Positions 14,536 to 26,544 of a stretch of 64,000 nucleotides of DNA are shown piece after piece. The first letter of the stretch is position 1, and every line of letters starts with the position of its first letter. The notes beneath the pieces are model-generated. The model was not told where the DNA came from. It saw nothing but the letters and a program-made list of their open reading frames with translations, and did no database searches. A program made the position numbers and the translations under genes. Source of the DNA: Cerrena zonata. Its lineage: Eukaryota > Basidiomycota > Agaricomycetes > Polyporales > Cerrenaceae. The stretch covers positions 248,001 to 312,000 of the forward strand of contig JASBNA010000047.1 of NCBI GenBank assembly GCA_038087015.1, given 5' to 3'.

Positions 14536-14541
14536 TTAGGG
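14536..14541 (+). promoter_or_regulatory. Tbf1-type site (TTAGGG) upstream of RPS19
   Basis: TTAGGG followed by C lies about 206 bases upstream of the RPS19 start. In Candida-clade yeasts Tbf1, rather than Rap1, is known to drive ribosomal-protein genes through such motifs. The assignment here is inference from motif and distance. Confidence 0.5.
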
Positions 14542-14611
14542 CATGTACTCAGATATACGCGGGCACGCCAGCGGTTTACGCGTGGACCCGAGCGAAAGCA
14601 GTCATGGAAGT

Positions 14612-14617
14612 CACGTG
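14612..14617. promoter_or_regulatory. Cbf1-type E-box (CACGTG) upstream of RPS19
   Basis: TCACGTGC contains the palindromic CACGTG core bound by Cbf1. It lies about 282 bases upstream of the RPS19 start and about 70 bases beyond the Tbf1-type site. Cbf1 partners Tbf1 at ribosomal-protein promoters in Candida albicans. Confidence 0.5.
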
Positions 14618-14732
14618 CTTTAAATTGTTCAGAAATTGTGACTTTGATAAGGGCATGGCTGCAATTTTAATAAACTACTTGAATAGGTCTAATGGAATAA
14701 GTTTATTTAAATAGGAATGTATCTATAGATGA

Positions 14733-16577
14733 CTAAGCCCAGAGACTGCTCAACGGCTTGCGATTGAGACAATACTGTTCCATTTCCTTGAGATAGGATT
14801 CTATGAGCCAGAACGATGTAGAAGAGTCGATGGAGGATTGATTTTCATCGTAGTTTTTAAGTTCCGTCATGTCCCAGTTTCTAGGGGCAGTCCCCGGAAC
14901 CGTATTAATGGAGGATGCCGCAGCGTAGGTGAGTTGAAGATATTCCCTCTTTCTGTATAATGGGTCACCAAAAAAGGAGGAAGGAAGTTTATAAGTGGAT
15001 GCAGATGCTAAATTGGATTTAGCTAATTGTCTAGAGAGTTCATTAGCAGTTTTCGTAAAGTATATTTCAAGTTGTTTTTCGAAAAAATTTCTAATTTCTC
15101 CATTTTGTATAATACTCCAGCCTTTCTCCACACTGAGTTTGCTTATATTCAAGTATAGTTCATGAGGATCGTCACGGGGGGAGGCAATATGATTGATAAA
15201 AGATGTAGCATTGTGATAAGCGTATAGGTTTGCAATCTCCATGACCTGAGAATATTCATAATGTAAGTCAGTGACTCCAAAACATTTGACAATGTATTCT
15301 GCAATATCCATGTTTTCTCCACTAAGTGAGTCTACTAATTTATCAACAACAGTTAACGAAAAGGACTCTTTTTTCTTCAGAAATGATTCATTCAACATTT
15401 CCAGATCTAAATACTCAGATAAAGGTGATAGGAGTTTTATATCAAAACCAAAATGTTTCAAATTTGGCATTTGTGAAAGTCCTGTAAATAAACTCTTAAA
15501 TCTTGCTTGGTAGGTTTTGGAATCACATATGGTCCAGCCAGTTCTTGTATCTAAAACTCCGCTTCTTCTATCAGCCATCCGTATATTAAAACTAGTCAAA
15601 TTAATGAAATGCGATTGAAATGATTCTAAAAATGTTAAAACACTTTCATATATCAAACAACAAGATTCATTGACGAAAAGATTCAATTCTTTGAGTCTGT
15701 TCGCTTTCTTATGGCTGAATAGCTCTTGCACCAATTCACAGCATTGGTCAAAACTATAGTTTGGCTCTAACTGATTGAAATCGCAAAATAGGTCTAATCT
15801 TTCAATTCTTGTTAATAAATTAACAACCCCATGTACATTAATCAACGTACTAAGACTAATTGATAACATGTTAAGACTTTCGAGATTACTGTAGGCATCG
15901 CTATCAATTGGCACTGAATTAGAGTCAGTGACGGCTCTATCCAAAATTTTCAAACATTCAATTCGAGGAAATAATCGAATGTCACCACTTCTTAAAACAT
16001 CATTACCACATTCAAGTGTCTTTACGTAATTACAGCAGGATATCAATTCACGGTACCTACTTTTGGGAAACCGTTCACCAACAACACCCAGTTTATAACT
16101 TGATTTTGCTAAATCAGCTTTAGAACATTCAGTAAAATTAGTGTTCAAAATTTCCTTCATAAACATTCGTTCATAAGTCTTGGAATCCGAAAACATTTCA
16201 AATCCCCCGGGATTTTCCAATAGAGTATCAACTTCATTACACCTAACCAAACTGAGATATTCAAAGAGAATCGGTGCTAATTTGACCCGAAAATATACGC
16301 AAGTACTTGATAAAGAAATCAAATCATCATACACTTCGGCAACCCCATACTTGTAGCGGTTATTGCTGAACAAATACTGGGGAATATCTGATTTGAATTG
16401 GTTCTGGGTAAAATCAATGGTTTTGTAGGTTAAATGGGAAATGATCTCATGTAGTATTTCGTTTGGCAAAGACGTTAAGGAAGGTTTCTCAATGAAACCG
16501 ATTGTTTTTGACTGGTTGATTGCTTCAAATTCGATCAGTTCACTGGTTTCTCCCTTACCAGCAGCGAATAGATTCAT
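14733..16577 (-). CDS. F-box protein, 614 aa
   Basis: Near the N-terminus, SLPNEILHEIISHL (about residues 36-49) is a typical F-box start. Such proteins use this segment to bind Skp1 and recruit a substrate to an SCF ubiquitin ligase. The remainder has irregular leucine-spaced segments (for example LESLNMLSISLSTL and LKELNLFVNE) like the degenerate leucine-rich repeats of fungal F-box proteins. No catalytic domain, signal peptide or membrane segment is visible. The start is the first ATG of the frame, at 16577. The substrate and the orthologue in model yeasts are unknown to me, and families like this expand in CUG-clade yeasts. Confidence 0.75.
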   Translation of the reverse strand: MNLFAAGKGETSELIEFEAINQSKTIGFIEKPSLTSLPNEILHEIISHLTYKTIDFTQNQFKSDIPQYLFSNNRYKYGVAEVYDDLISLSSTCVYFRVKLAPILFEYLSLVRCNEVDTLLENPGGFEMFSDSKTYERMFMKEILNTNFTECSKADLAKSSYKLGVVGERFPKSRYRELISCCNYVKTLECGNDVLRSGDIRLFPRIECLKILDRAVTDSNSVPIDSDAYSNLESLNMLSISLSTLINVHGVVNLLTRIERLDLFCDFNQLEPNYSFDQCCELVQELFSHKKANRLKELNLFVNESCCLIYESVLTFLESFQSHFINLTSFNIRMADRRSGVLDTRTGWTICDSKTYQARFKSLFTGLSQMPNLKHFGFDIKLLSPLSEYLDLEMLNESFLKKKESFSLTVVDKLVDSLSGENMDIAEYIVKCFGVTDLHYEYSQVMEIANLYAYHNATSFINHIASPRDDPHELYLNISKLSVEKGWSIIQNGEIRNFFEKQLEIYFTKTANELSRQLAKSNLASASTYKLPSSFFGDPLYRKREYLQLTYAAASSINTVPGTAPRNWDMTELKNYDENQSSIDSSTSFWLIESYLKEMEQYCLNRKPLSSLWA

Positions 16578-16887
16578 TCAAGACGTTATCCAAGTATATC
16601 TTAGTCTTAAGATGACTAATAGTCATCAATCTCAAGCCAGACTCAAAGCAAAGACTTAAAAGACAACCATCCTGCATATCTTAAAAGCGAATATTTCACT
16701 ACAAAATACAAAGACAAAGGACTCTATAAAAAACCCAGACTAACTTATATTTCATATATTATACATTAAACACAAATTACAGAGTTTATTAAAGGGGGAT
16801 GAGGTTATATATTCATTAAAATTAAAGATAAATGATGATAAAAGATTTAAAAGTAGAAAAATAATTAACAATGTAGAGCTAATTAAC
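16578..16887. other. Spacer between the F-box gene promoter and RPL18 3' end
   Basis: This 310-base AT-rich spacer serves as the F-box gene 5' flank and the RPL18 3' flank. I see no gene, RNA or notable motif in it. Confidence 0.5.
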
Positions 16888-18050
16888 TTATACTTTGAAA
16901 CCTCTTGATCTTCTTCTACCTCTAGCTCTTTCGAATTTAGTACCAGTAGATAAGATTCTTGGAGCTTTGTGGGAGTGAGGACCGAAACCAAAGTGTCTAA
17001 CGGCTTCTCTGGCGTTTCTTGGACCTCTGACAATCAAAGTGTTTTGACCTTTTGGAGATCTTAAAGCTAATTGATCCAAAGTGATAGCTTCACCACCATT
17101 TTTCAAGATGGTAGCTTTAGCACCAGCGGTGAATCTTAAAGCAGCAACGGTAGCTTTTGGGAATTTTAATAATCTGTTATCGTCAGTAACGGTACCAACA
17201 ACAACAATGGTTTTTTCAGAAGCACCTTTTTGGTTTAAAGCACGAGCAATTCTGGAAACAGAAACTGGTGGTCTGTTAATCTTAGATAAGAATAAAGATC
17301 TTAAGATAACTTTGTTGAATGGAGCATCAGTACGACCTAATTAAAATAAGTTAGTATATGTAAAAAGGTTTCGAAAAACTTCTGCTCAGAAGACGCACGA
17401 TAACACATTTAATAAAAATGATTATGCACTCGCAGAACATAAAGACATCTCCACCAACCTCTTTCATTCTCGAATCACCGAGGAGAGATTGGCTTTCATT
17501 GGGAGATGCTTCAATATTTGTTTGGAATATGTCAACTCAAGAATGCGTTGTTACAGCACGACATGAAAATTCGGAAAATGCTTCGCTTTTACTTGTAGTA
17601 CCGCTACCCAACCGAAAAACCACAACATATTCGTTCATATCTCCATGAACTAAATGATAAGTCAGTCTTTTCAAAGCTTGCACCGATATCCAAGAACGGT
17701 CACGACGTGCTTGCACCAACACTATCCTTCAGTCGACACTCATCAAACTGTTCTTTAATCTATTATTTCCACCACTAAGTCTTTCATTTCCCTTCATTTC
17801 ATCCAATTTGTGAGTCCCGAATCTCAGTTCTCATCAAATGTGATTAAAATGCCATCTTCATTAAGAGAGCCGAAACTTGCATTGCAAGCTTCAACCCCCC
17901 TTGAGCATGTTTCCTTTAAATTTTCAATGTATACATACGAGCTAAGAAAGAGTATAATTTGACTAATAACTTCAAGTAAACGTTATCAGATTTTGGAGCG
18001 GTTCTGTGACCGGATCTAACGTGTTGTTTGGTGGTGTGATCTCTACCCAT
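16888..18050 (-). CDS. RPL18: Ribosomal protein eL18 (Rpl18), two exons
   Basis: This is a large-subunit ribosomal protein. Exon 1 is 17939-18050 (37 codons plus one base, starting [20 protein letters not shown]). Exon 2 is 16888-17336. The 602-bp intron, 17337-17938, starts GTATGT, has TACTAAC at 17350-17356 and ends TTAG. The join restores [12 protein letters not shown] exactly, and the product is 186 residues, the known family length. It ends with the basic [13 protein letters not shown] tail. Codon use is highly biased, as expected for an abundant protein. The promoter to the right shares site types with RPS19. The intron contains no candidate RNA that I can support. Confidence 0.97.
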
Positions 18051-18243
18051 TTTGAATTGTTGACCTTGCTAGCTGAAGAAGAGAAGTAGGAAGTTAATGA
18101 TTTTTTTTTTTTCAACAGAAAACCCGAGTATTAATTTCCTCACTGTGCGATGAAGTGAAAATTTTGTGTGCAACCAAACAATTTTTCTTTTTTTTGCCTC
18201 GTTTTTTTTTGCAAGTTGAAAAAGTTTTGCGAGCGAGGGCAAA

Positions 18244-18252
18244 AGCCCTAAA
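18244..18252 (+). promoter_or_regulatory. Tbf1-type site (AGCCCTAAA) upstream of RPL18
   Basis: AGCCCTAAA fits the Tbf1 consensus ARCCCTAA. It lies about 195 bases upstream of the RPL18 start, nearly the same distance as the TTAGGG site at RPS19 (206 bases). Confidence 0.55.
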
Positions 18253-18270
18253 CTTCCGGCACATGACATA

Positions 18271-18278
18271 TCATGTGA
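18271..18278. promoter_or_regulatory. Cbf1-like site (TCATGTGA) upstream of RPL18
   Basis: TCATGTGA differs from the Cbf1 consensus TCACGTGA at one position. It lies about 20 bases beyond the Tbf1-type site, the same order of sites as at RPS19. Confidence 0.4.
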
Positions 18279-18484
18279 TCAGGATTAACACCCGTGCCTC
18301 ATCCTTCTCTATTAGATACGGTAAGCACTTTGTCTGACTGTTATCAAAAGATTGATTTTGCCCCAGACTCTTACGTTCCAGACCGACTTGACAGACTAGT
18401 GGTAGTACATTAAGTGAATTTAGGGAGAGATTGAAAAAGGGACTGTCAATCAGCCGGAGAATATATATAGTAAAACTGTCGAGA

Positions 18485-19516
18485 ATGACTCAATTGACTC
18501 CAATAAAGGGGTTTACAAATACTCCGGTATCAAGAACTATTTGCATTCTGATTACGGTGATAGCGTTGAGTCTATCGATATTCCAATTAAAGCACTACTT
18601 CCAATTAGCAATAGATCCCTTTTTGATAGAATACTCTCAATACTGGAGGGTTTTGATCTATCAATTTGCGGTGATTAATGAATCTGATTATATGCTAATC
18701 ATAATATTATGGTTTCATTTCAAAAATTTGGAAAGATTCTATGGGTCGAGGAAATACTTGTCTTTGACTACGATCTTTGCATTGTACAATTCGCTTATTT
18801 GTGTTGTTTTAATGAGTCTAGGTCAGTTAATTATTAATTTATTTTATTTCATTATTGACACCTATATTTTAAGAAATAACACTGTACCTTCCTTCAATTA
18901 CCGGGATACTGTATTCAACCAAATAGTTCCTGGTCCTTTAGGTGTATTATCATCACTTTATATGTGCTATGGATCATATGTTCCAGTATCGTATCATTTC
19001 AAGATCCTTTTATCGAATCCTTTTAAAGGAGAAACAACTAATGACCCAACCACTCCTACTAACAATGGCAATATGGAGCTTACTTTAACCAATCACTTTC
19101 AGATTCATATCATTTACACCTTGCTCCTTTTAAACAATGGATTTGCATCCATAATCCCTTGCTTGGTAGGAATTGGTATTGGGAAATTATACAGTGAAGA
19201 TCTATTGCCTGGGGCTGGAACATGGTTATTACCATTCCCTTTGGTTAAATTATTCATAAGCCCGCGGAAATTCTTCAATTCTTTAGCCACTTACGTCAAT
19301 ACTGGATTCAGAGGTGGTTATAGAGCAGTGGGATCAAATGATTCTAATCCTTCTAATTTAACACAAGATAATAACAATAATGCTCAAAATGAAAATGAAG
19401 ATGATCAAGAAGAAACTTTAGATGAAATAAGGAGTAATGAAAGCCAACATGAAATTAGAGCAGAAACTCCAGTACGACCTTTTGGAAGTCAATTACTTGA
19501 TACGTTTAGGTCTTAA
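18485..19516 (+). CDS. Rhomboid-like polytopic membrane protein, Dsc2/UBAC2 type
   Basis: The protein is 343 residues from the ATG at 18485. An in-frame ATG 18 codons upstream adds residues unlike the family, so I prefer the inner start. The N-terminal GFTNTPVSR motif followed by a hydrophobic helix (ICILITVIALSLSIF), a WRV-type motif and further helices resemble Dsc2/UBAC2 rhomboid pseudoproteases. Those sit in a Golgi/endosomal membrane ubiquitin-ligase complex in yeast. The C-terminal 60 residues are acidic and Asn/Gln-rich, and I cannot see a clear UBA domain there. A generic Der1/rhomboid-fold protein is the alternative. No protease Ser/His pair was identified. Confidence 0.6.
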   Translation: MTQLTPIKGFTNTPVSRTICILITVIALSLSIFQLKHYFQLAIDPFLIEYSQYWRVLIYQFAVINESDYMLIIILWFHFKNLERFYGSRKYLSLTTIFALYNSLICVVLMSLGQLIINLFYFIIDTYILRNNTVPSFNYRDTVFNQIVPGPLGVLSSLYMCYGSYVPVSYHFKILLSNPFKGETTNDPTTPTNNGNMELTLTNHFQIHIIYTLLLLNNGFASIIPCLVGIGIGKLYSEDLLPGAGTWLLPFPLVKLFISPRKFFNSLATYVNTGFRGGYRAVGSNDSNPSNLTQDNNNNAQNENEDDQEETLDEIRSNESQHEIRAETPVRPFGSQLLDTFRS

Positions 19517-19652
19517 TGTCTTTAGCATCAATATTTATATATTTACGCCTACTGCTTTTTCAAATTAACGAAAAAAGTTCTTGGTCATTAATGTATTATG
19601 TGAGTCGATCACTAAGATGTAATGCTGATCTAAAGTTTATATACAAATTAGA

Positions 19653-20317
19653 CTAAATTTTTAAGTTTTTAGTACCTTCTTCAGCGGATTTTAAATTTCT
19701 TCTTCTTTCAACATCCCAATTGTATAGTCTTGCGGTATTTACTTCCATAGTGGTGATGTTTTCCTTAAGAAACTCTAAATCTTCTTTGACTAACTTAAGT
19801 TGAGTTTGATTACTACTTAATCTAGTATTTAACAATTCGACTGCTTCATCAAGAGGGTATTCCAACATTACATCTGCACCTAACCATAAGAAAACTGAAT
19901 CCAAGTTTTCGGTGTCAATACTAGCCCTGGTGTATAAAGTATCATTTAGTTCATAGTTTGTTTCAATGACTTTATCTTCTTCATCTTCATCGTTTTTCTT
20001 CTCTTTAATATAGTTTATAATATCCAAATTTTTTTCGATATCTGGTATTTTGATTTTTAAGTCTCCCAATTGTTGTCTTTTAGATAATTCCATATACTTG
20101 TATTGTTGCAAACGTTCTTGAAACATACTCATTACTTTTTCAAACTCTTCATCTGGATTCTTGATAACATTTTCAACTTTATCTATAAATGGAGCCTCTG
20201 GAATACCACGAGGATTTGTGTTTTTAGGTCTTTTTTTCTTAGTTAGTATAATGATTTTTAAACTATTTATCTGAAGGCAGGGTTACACCAATGAACATAC
20301 TTGAGAAACTCAGCCAT
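19653..20317 (-). CDS. PAC10: Prefoldin subunit 3 (Pac10/Gim2), two exons
   Basis: This is a subunit of the hexameric prefoldin (GimC) chaperone that hands nascent tubulin and actin to the TRiC chaperonin in the cytosol. Exon 1 is 20301-20317 (17 bases, MAEFL plus a split Lys codon). Exon 2 is 19653-20229. The intron, 20230-20300 (71 bp), starts GTATGT, has TACTAAC and uses an AAG about 13 bases after the branch site. An AG only 4 bases after the branch motif must be skipped to keep the frame. The 197-residue product includes NPRGIPEAPFIDK, LWLGADVMLEYPLDEA and TMEVNTARLYNWD, and ends EEGTKNLKI, matching Pac10. Two coiled-coil arms flank the beta-hairpin segment. Confidence 0.93.
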
Positions 20318-20732
20318 TGCTGTTATTATAATACTTTATTGATTGGAAAAGCTAACAGATCAAAATGTATTGACGTTCTGTTGAACGAAGTTATATCGCG
20401 ACATCTCAAAAAAAAAAATTGAATAAAAATGTCGTGAAATGTCTCTTTGCTACTAGAGTCTTTTTACTGCAAAAAGTTGTAAGAATCCCCGTTTTGTTTA
20501 AGTCTATAGGGCAACCATGATATATACCCACTATAATAAAGAGGTAGGTCTATTGGATAGTATCATTTGTAAGTCAGGTGGTATCAGTAAAGTTTTTCCC
20601 TTTGTTTTAGCTTAATTTTTACAAATTGTGCAAACAATCTACATAATTGTACTCATTTAAGTAAAAGAGCAAAAACATTGTCATTTATCATAAACAAACA
20701 CTATATTAAAGATCAGAGTTGTATTAAACAAT
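20318..20732. other. Spacer between the PAC10 promoter and THI4 3' end
   Basis: This 415-base AT-rich spacer is the 5' flank of PAC10 and the 3' flank of THI4, both on the minus strand. I see no gene or recognised site. Confidence 0.5.
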
Positions 20733-22488
<1,756 letters not shown>

Positions 22489-23802
22489 TTATCTACTTTT
22501 CTTACTGAACCCCTTGAAGTATCTCTCTCTAAAATTTTTAATATGGTTTACTTTCAAACCATTGATGGTTTCACCTTTGAAATCATCACCTCTTTTAACA
22601 TAAACCAAGAGTCTTCTAGACCATTTATTAAATTCTTGTTCTAAATTATAGACCAATTCTAATTTTTCATGTTGAGGTAAATTATGAACTTGGAAATCAT
22701 CATTTGCAGTTGGCATCCAAAATGCTAAACGACCACCCACGGGTAATCTAAATGCAGCAAAATTTAATAAATCTTCTAACAAGTTGGACAATTCGTAAGC
22801 TTTTTTGGGTGGAATGTAATCTTTCCTTAAATGGGCTTTTTCACCATCAATAATAACTTTTTCTCTTCTTGCAGCTTTTTCAGGATTATTAATTCCACAA
22901 ACTTTAAGACCCTCCCTAACACCGTAGGGCGGATCACAGACGATAGTATTTATAACGAAATCAGAACGGACGGCATTGTTAGTGAAATCCATGGTGAGTG
23001 CATCAATAAAATTCAAAGATGTATTATATTGTTTGAAATTGGATTTTATATTACATTGTTCACTTTTCCCTTTAATCATACGAGCATCGATATCAGATCC
23101 AAGAGCTAAACCACCAAAGTTGGCAGCAGCAACCAAGAAGGAACCGGTTCCAGTGAATGGATCATAAACAATCTTGCCTGGACCAACTTGACCAATGTTA
23201 CAACTGACCAATGATAATTCGGCATCAAATGAGGTTGTACCAATATATTTTCTACGTTTTAAATCGTATTTATCTAAAACGTTGGCCGATCTTGCACTTA
23301 ATTGAATTTCTCTACCAAACCATAAATTAATTGGGGTTGTTGCCTTTTCGTTACCAGATACATGATATTCTTCTAGAACACTGAATATGACATCGGGGTT
23401 CTTCATACGAATTGGCCCTTCAAATGCTAAATATGAAAATGACTCAATGATCTCACATTTTTGCTTATTAGATCTGGATCCCATGTATGTAACAAAATCA
23501 AATTTAAATGAAACTTGTTTGTAGTCTTCAAACTTATCCAGTGATCTCTTTTGAACATCCTCATGTAATTCTTCATAAGTAGACCCTTGACCCCACAACT
23601 CATATATTCCTTTAGCAAGAATAGAACGCTCTAAAATCTTACGAGCCTCTTCATCGTTATTTAACTTCACTATTAAAAATGGATTGGTCTCATCGTGATG
23701 AGATATGTCTAGCTTGATCCCATGATAATCCGCCAAAGACTCAAGCTCCGCTTGTCTGAAATTCGGATATGCCTGTGCAAATGCTATTATATACTCCTTC
23801 AT
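22489..23802 (-). CDS. TRM11: tRNA guanosine-N2 methyltransferase catalytic subunit Trm11
   Basis: With Trm112, Trm11 makes m2G10 in tRNAs. The 437-residue protein has an N-terminal THUMP-like part and a class I methyltransferase domain. SAM motif I is VYDPFTGTGSFLVAA (about residue 212) and the catalytic motif IV is CDPPYGVREG (about residue 288), the NPPY-type loop typical of N-methyltransferases acting on exocyclic amines. The length agrees with the family (433 in S. cerevisiae). The start is the first ATG and gives the conserved opening MKEYIIAFAQAYPNFRQAELES. The C-terminus is basic (FRERYFKGFSKKSR). Confidence 0.95.
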   Translation of the reverse strand: MKEYIIAFAQAYPNFRQAELESLADYHGIKLDISHHDETNPFLIVKLNNDEEARKILERSILAKGIYELWGQGSTYEELHEDVQKRSLDKFEDYKQVSFKFDFVTYMGSRSNKQKCEIIESFSYLAFEGPIRMKNPDVIFSVLEEYHVSGNEKATTPINLWFGREIQLSARSANVLDKYDLKRRKYIGTTSFDAELSLVSCNIGQVGPGKIVYDPFTGTGSFLVAAANFGGLALGSDIDARMIKGKSEQCNIKSNFKQYNTSLNFIDALTMDFTNNAVRSDFVINTIVCDPPYGVREGLKVCGINNPEKAARREKVIIDGEKAHLRKDYIPPKKAYELSNLLEDLLNFAAFRLPVGGRLAFWMPTANDDFQVHNLPQHEKLELVYNLEQEFNKWSRRLLVYVKRGDDFKGETINGLKVNHIKNFRERYFKGFSKKSR

Positions 23803-24791
23803 AACGAAAATTATATCTAGTCTCTTTAACCCTGTTTATTCTTATTCAATGAATAACTGAAGCTCTTCACTCAAAATTTTTTTTTTGTTCTTTTTTTCCT
23901 TTCCATCTCCGATGCCGACTCCAGAATGGGGACATGACTCTTCAATTTTCATGATATCTTTCTCGAAAGTAGCTCCAAATCACACGGAAACCAACTGAAA
24001 TCGGCTCCTTCAAACACAACTCCTTTATTCCAGTAGTAGCTTAACATTGGAGTCTGCTAATTTAGCAGCAAATCCCGGCGAAAACACCCGTACATTTCCC
24101 AAAACCTCGAAGAGTTTGTGGTATTCACACACGACCAGCCAGCCGCCGATGGCGCTACCCTTTTTTCAAGTGGACAAAAAAAAATCATCAGCTTCTTATT
24201 ACTCTTTCTTTTACTTTATCCTATCCAAGTATTTCGAATCCATCCTTTCCAGTTCCAAGACTTCCAGGTTGTGAGTTCATTTCGATCATTTACTGAGCCA
24301 ATTCAATTTTCCATTAGTTTGTACGATTGATTTTTGGTTTTTGAGTGATTAATTTGATTTTACAATATATTCCATCCATTGTATCCTTCTATTCCCTGAA
24401 TAGGTTGAGAGTTAATTTTATTTCAATTCTCAATTGAAATTGTGTTTTTGAATTGTTTTGTTAACACTAGGATACATTTCGTTGTATTTTTTTTGATTTT
24501 TTTTTTTTTTTTTTTTTTTAAGTTTGAAGTGGAATTTGTCAGCTTTATTAAACTAACTTTTCAATATAATCCCTTGTATTGAACCGTTACATAGATTGTT
24601 TAGCTTTATACGTTTCCATATCTTCAATAAACTCAGATTGATTAAAGAGTCATCAAATTAGTTTACAGTCGTAATCTGTTTATAAAGTTTTTCTTTTGAT
24701 ACTTAGTATTTTAAATAGATTGATCCATTTCCTTTCATTTCCTTTAGTTGGATTCAATTGTGTGTACCAGATAATCATCTAATCAATTAAA
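23803..24791. other. Divergent TRM11/HRP1 promoter and HRP1 leader
   Basis: This 989-base spacer is pyrimidine-rich toward HRP1. It contains a 23-base T run at 24497-24519, a likely nucleosome-poor element, and AT-rich sequence that I read as a long HRP1 5' leader. Open frames at 24047 and 24118 overlap each other, lack family features and are not called. Confidence 0.5.
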
Positions 24792-26350
24792 ATGTCTGCT
24801 TACGACGACGACGAAGCTCTCTTCGAAGATATCTATGGTGATGACGAACAACCAACCACCACTACTACTGCTGCAGAAGGCTCCAAAGACTCTCTGGCTT
24901 CTGATAAAAACGAGACTGACAAGCCTGCAGACGCAGACGCTTCTGCCCCTGATGCTGCAAATAAAGATGAAACTCCTCAATCTTCATCTATACCCTTAGC
25001 GGCCCCTTCTATTCCTCCAATTCCTAATATTCCATCAAATCCACTGCAAGATCCATCTTCTACACAACAACCTATTGATCCGCTGCAAAATCCTCAGTTA
25101 TTCCAACAATTCCAACAGTTCCAACAACAACAACAACAACAACAACAACAGCAACAACAGCAGCAACAACAACCAGTAGCACAACAGCAACCTGTTCAAA
25201 TGGCACCTTCACCTTGGGTAAGGAAAGTGGTAAGATGTTCATTGGTGGTCTCAACTGGGAAACTGATGAAGAAAAATTGAAAAGTTACTTTTCACAATTC
25301 GGTAATGTTGTCGAACAAACTATTATGAGAGATGCTGCTACTGGTAGATCTCGTGGGTTTGCCTTCTTGTCATTTGACAATCCAAGTTCTGTTGATGCAG
25401 TTATTCTGAAAGAACATATTTTGGATGGTAAGTTGATTGATCCCAAAAGAGCCATTGCAAGAGAAGAACAAGATAAAGTTGGTAAAATCTTTGTTGGTGG
25501 TATCGATCCTATGGTCACTGAAAAAGAGTTTAATGAATTTTTCTCTCAATTCGGGCACATTGTAGATGCTCAATTAATGATAGATAAAGATTCTGGTAGA
25601 TCAAGAGGTTTTGGGTTCATTACTTATGACTCTGCTGATGCTTGTGATAGAGTTACTGTTAATAAGTATTTGTCCTTGAGAGGTAAAGCTATGGAAGTTA
25701 AAAAAGCTGAACCTAGAAATATTCATAATAGAAATGAAATGCAAGCAAGACAAAATAGAACCCAACCATCTATGCAATATCCTTACGGTTCGCAATATGG
25801 TGCTCAATATGGTCAAATGCAAGTACCTGGTGCTCAAAATGCCGCTTATGGCCAGACTATCAATGGTATGAGTCCAGAGATGATGCAAGAATATTGGCAA
25901 AGAATGCAACAGTGGTACATGTTTCAACAACAACAACAGGGCCAAGATGGTGCTTCTAATGAAGGTCAAAATGATGATAATGCACATCAACCAGATCAAC
26001 CAGATCAACAACCTCTCAATCCTCAACAACAAGCTCCGGTAGAACCTCAAGAACAAGAACAAGAAAGACCAAAACAACTTTCCAAGTCTAACTCCCAATC
26101 AAATTCTTATTCAGATTCTAACTCTAATTCCGGAAATCATAATGGCCGTGGATACGGCCATCATGGAAATGGAAATGGTAATGGGAATGGGTACTCTTTC
26201 AGAGAAAAAAGAAATTATAACAGTGTCCCAAGAGGTCCTAGACGTGGTGTTCCATCCGGTCCAGGTGGAGGAAGAGGGGGAGGTAGAGGAGGCTACCAAA
26301 ATAGAAGCCGTGGTTACCATCCTTACAGTAGAGGTGGAAGAAGAAACTAG
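24792..26350 (+). CDS. HRP1: mRNA 3'-end processing hnRNP Hrp1/Nab4, one apparent frameshift
   Basis: Hrp1 is the cleavage factor IB subunit that binds UA-rich efficiency elements during cleavage and polyadenylation and shuttles with mRNA. The acidic N-terminus (MSAYDDDEALFEDIYGDD) leads into a Gln run (DNA 25121-25171). RRM1 follows (MFIGGLNWETDEEKLKSYF, with RNP1 RGFAFLSF), then RRM2 (KIFVGGIDPMVTEKEF, with RGFGFITY), then a Gln/Asn tail and a C-terminal Arg/Gly domain of the kind methylated by Hmt1. The frame changes at about 25213-25218 (CCTTGGG), where one T appears to be missing; adding it joins PSPLGKESGKMFIGG. The repaired length is 519 residues (S. cerevisiae 534). I treat it as a consensus error. 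It is convergent with DBP10. Confidence 0.93.
25121..25171 (+). repeat. CAA/CAG trinucleotide tract in HRP1
   Basis: A run of mixed CAA and CAG codons encodes about 17 consecutive glutamines just upstream of the HRP1 frameshift. Such tracts vary in length between strains. Confidence 0.9.
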
Positions 26351-26544
26351 GTGTGTTTTTTTGATATCTCAATACGACAACTTGAAAATCTAAAAAATTG
26401 AATAAAAAGATAAATAGTTTTCAAAAACGAAAAAAAAAATTACAAGGTTGTAAAAGTATTTAAATATAGTAATATTATATGTTCTATCTATATAATTATC
26501 TAAAATACAAATTCTTATGAATGAATATTAGGTTTAAAAATGAT

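Larger units (their letters stand above)
14331..14732. other. RPS19 promoter region
   Basis: This spacer is the 5' flank of RPS19 (minus strand) and the 3' flank of the F-box gene. It is locally GC-rich around 14515-14600. The two factor sites are listed separately, and the open frame across 14484-14714 has no coding features. Confidence 0.6.
18051..18484. other. Divergent promoter of RPL18 and the Dsc2-like gene
   Basis: This spacer lies between two divergent genes. Beside the two ribosomal-protein type sites listed separately, it has T-rich stretches near 18110 and 18185 that may be nucleosome-poor on the RPL18 side. Confidence 0.5.

Noticed and set aside
17720..17840. C/D snoRNA in the RPL18 intron (TGATGA with nearby CTGA)
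   Set aside because: Boxes are too close or too far apart, with no terminal stem or recognisable guide.
25201..25240. GTAAGG in HRP1 as an intron donor
   Set aside because: No branch point or acceptor follows before RRM1 resumes; one missing T restores the frame directly.
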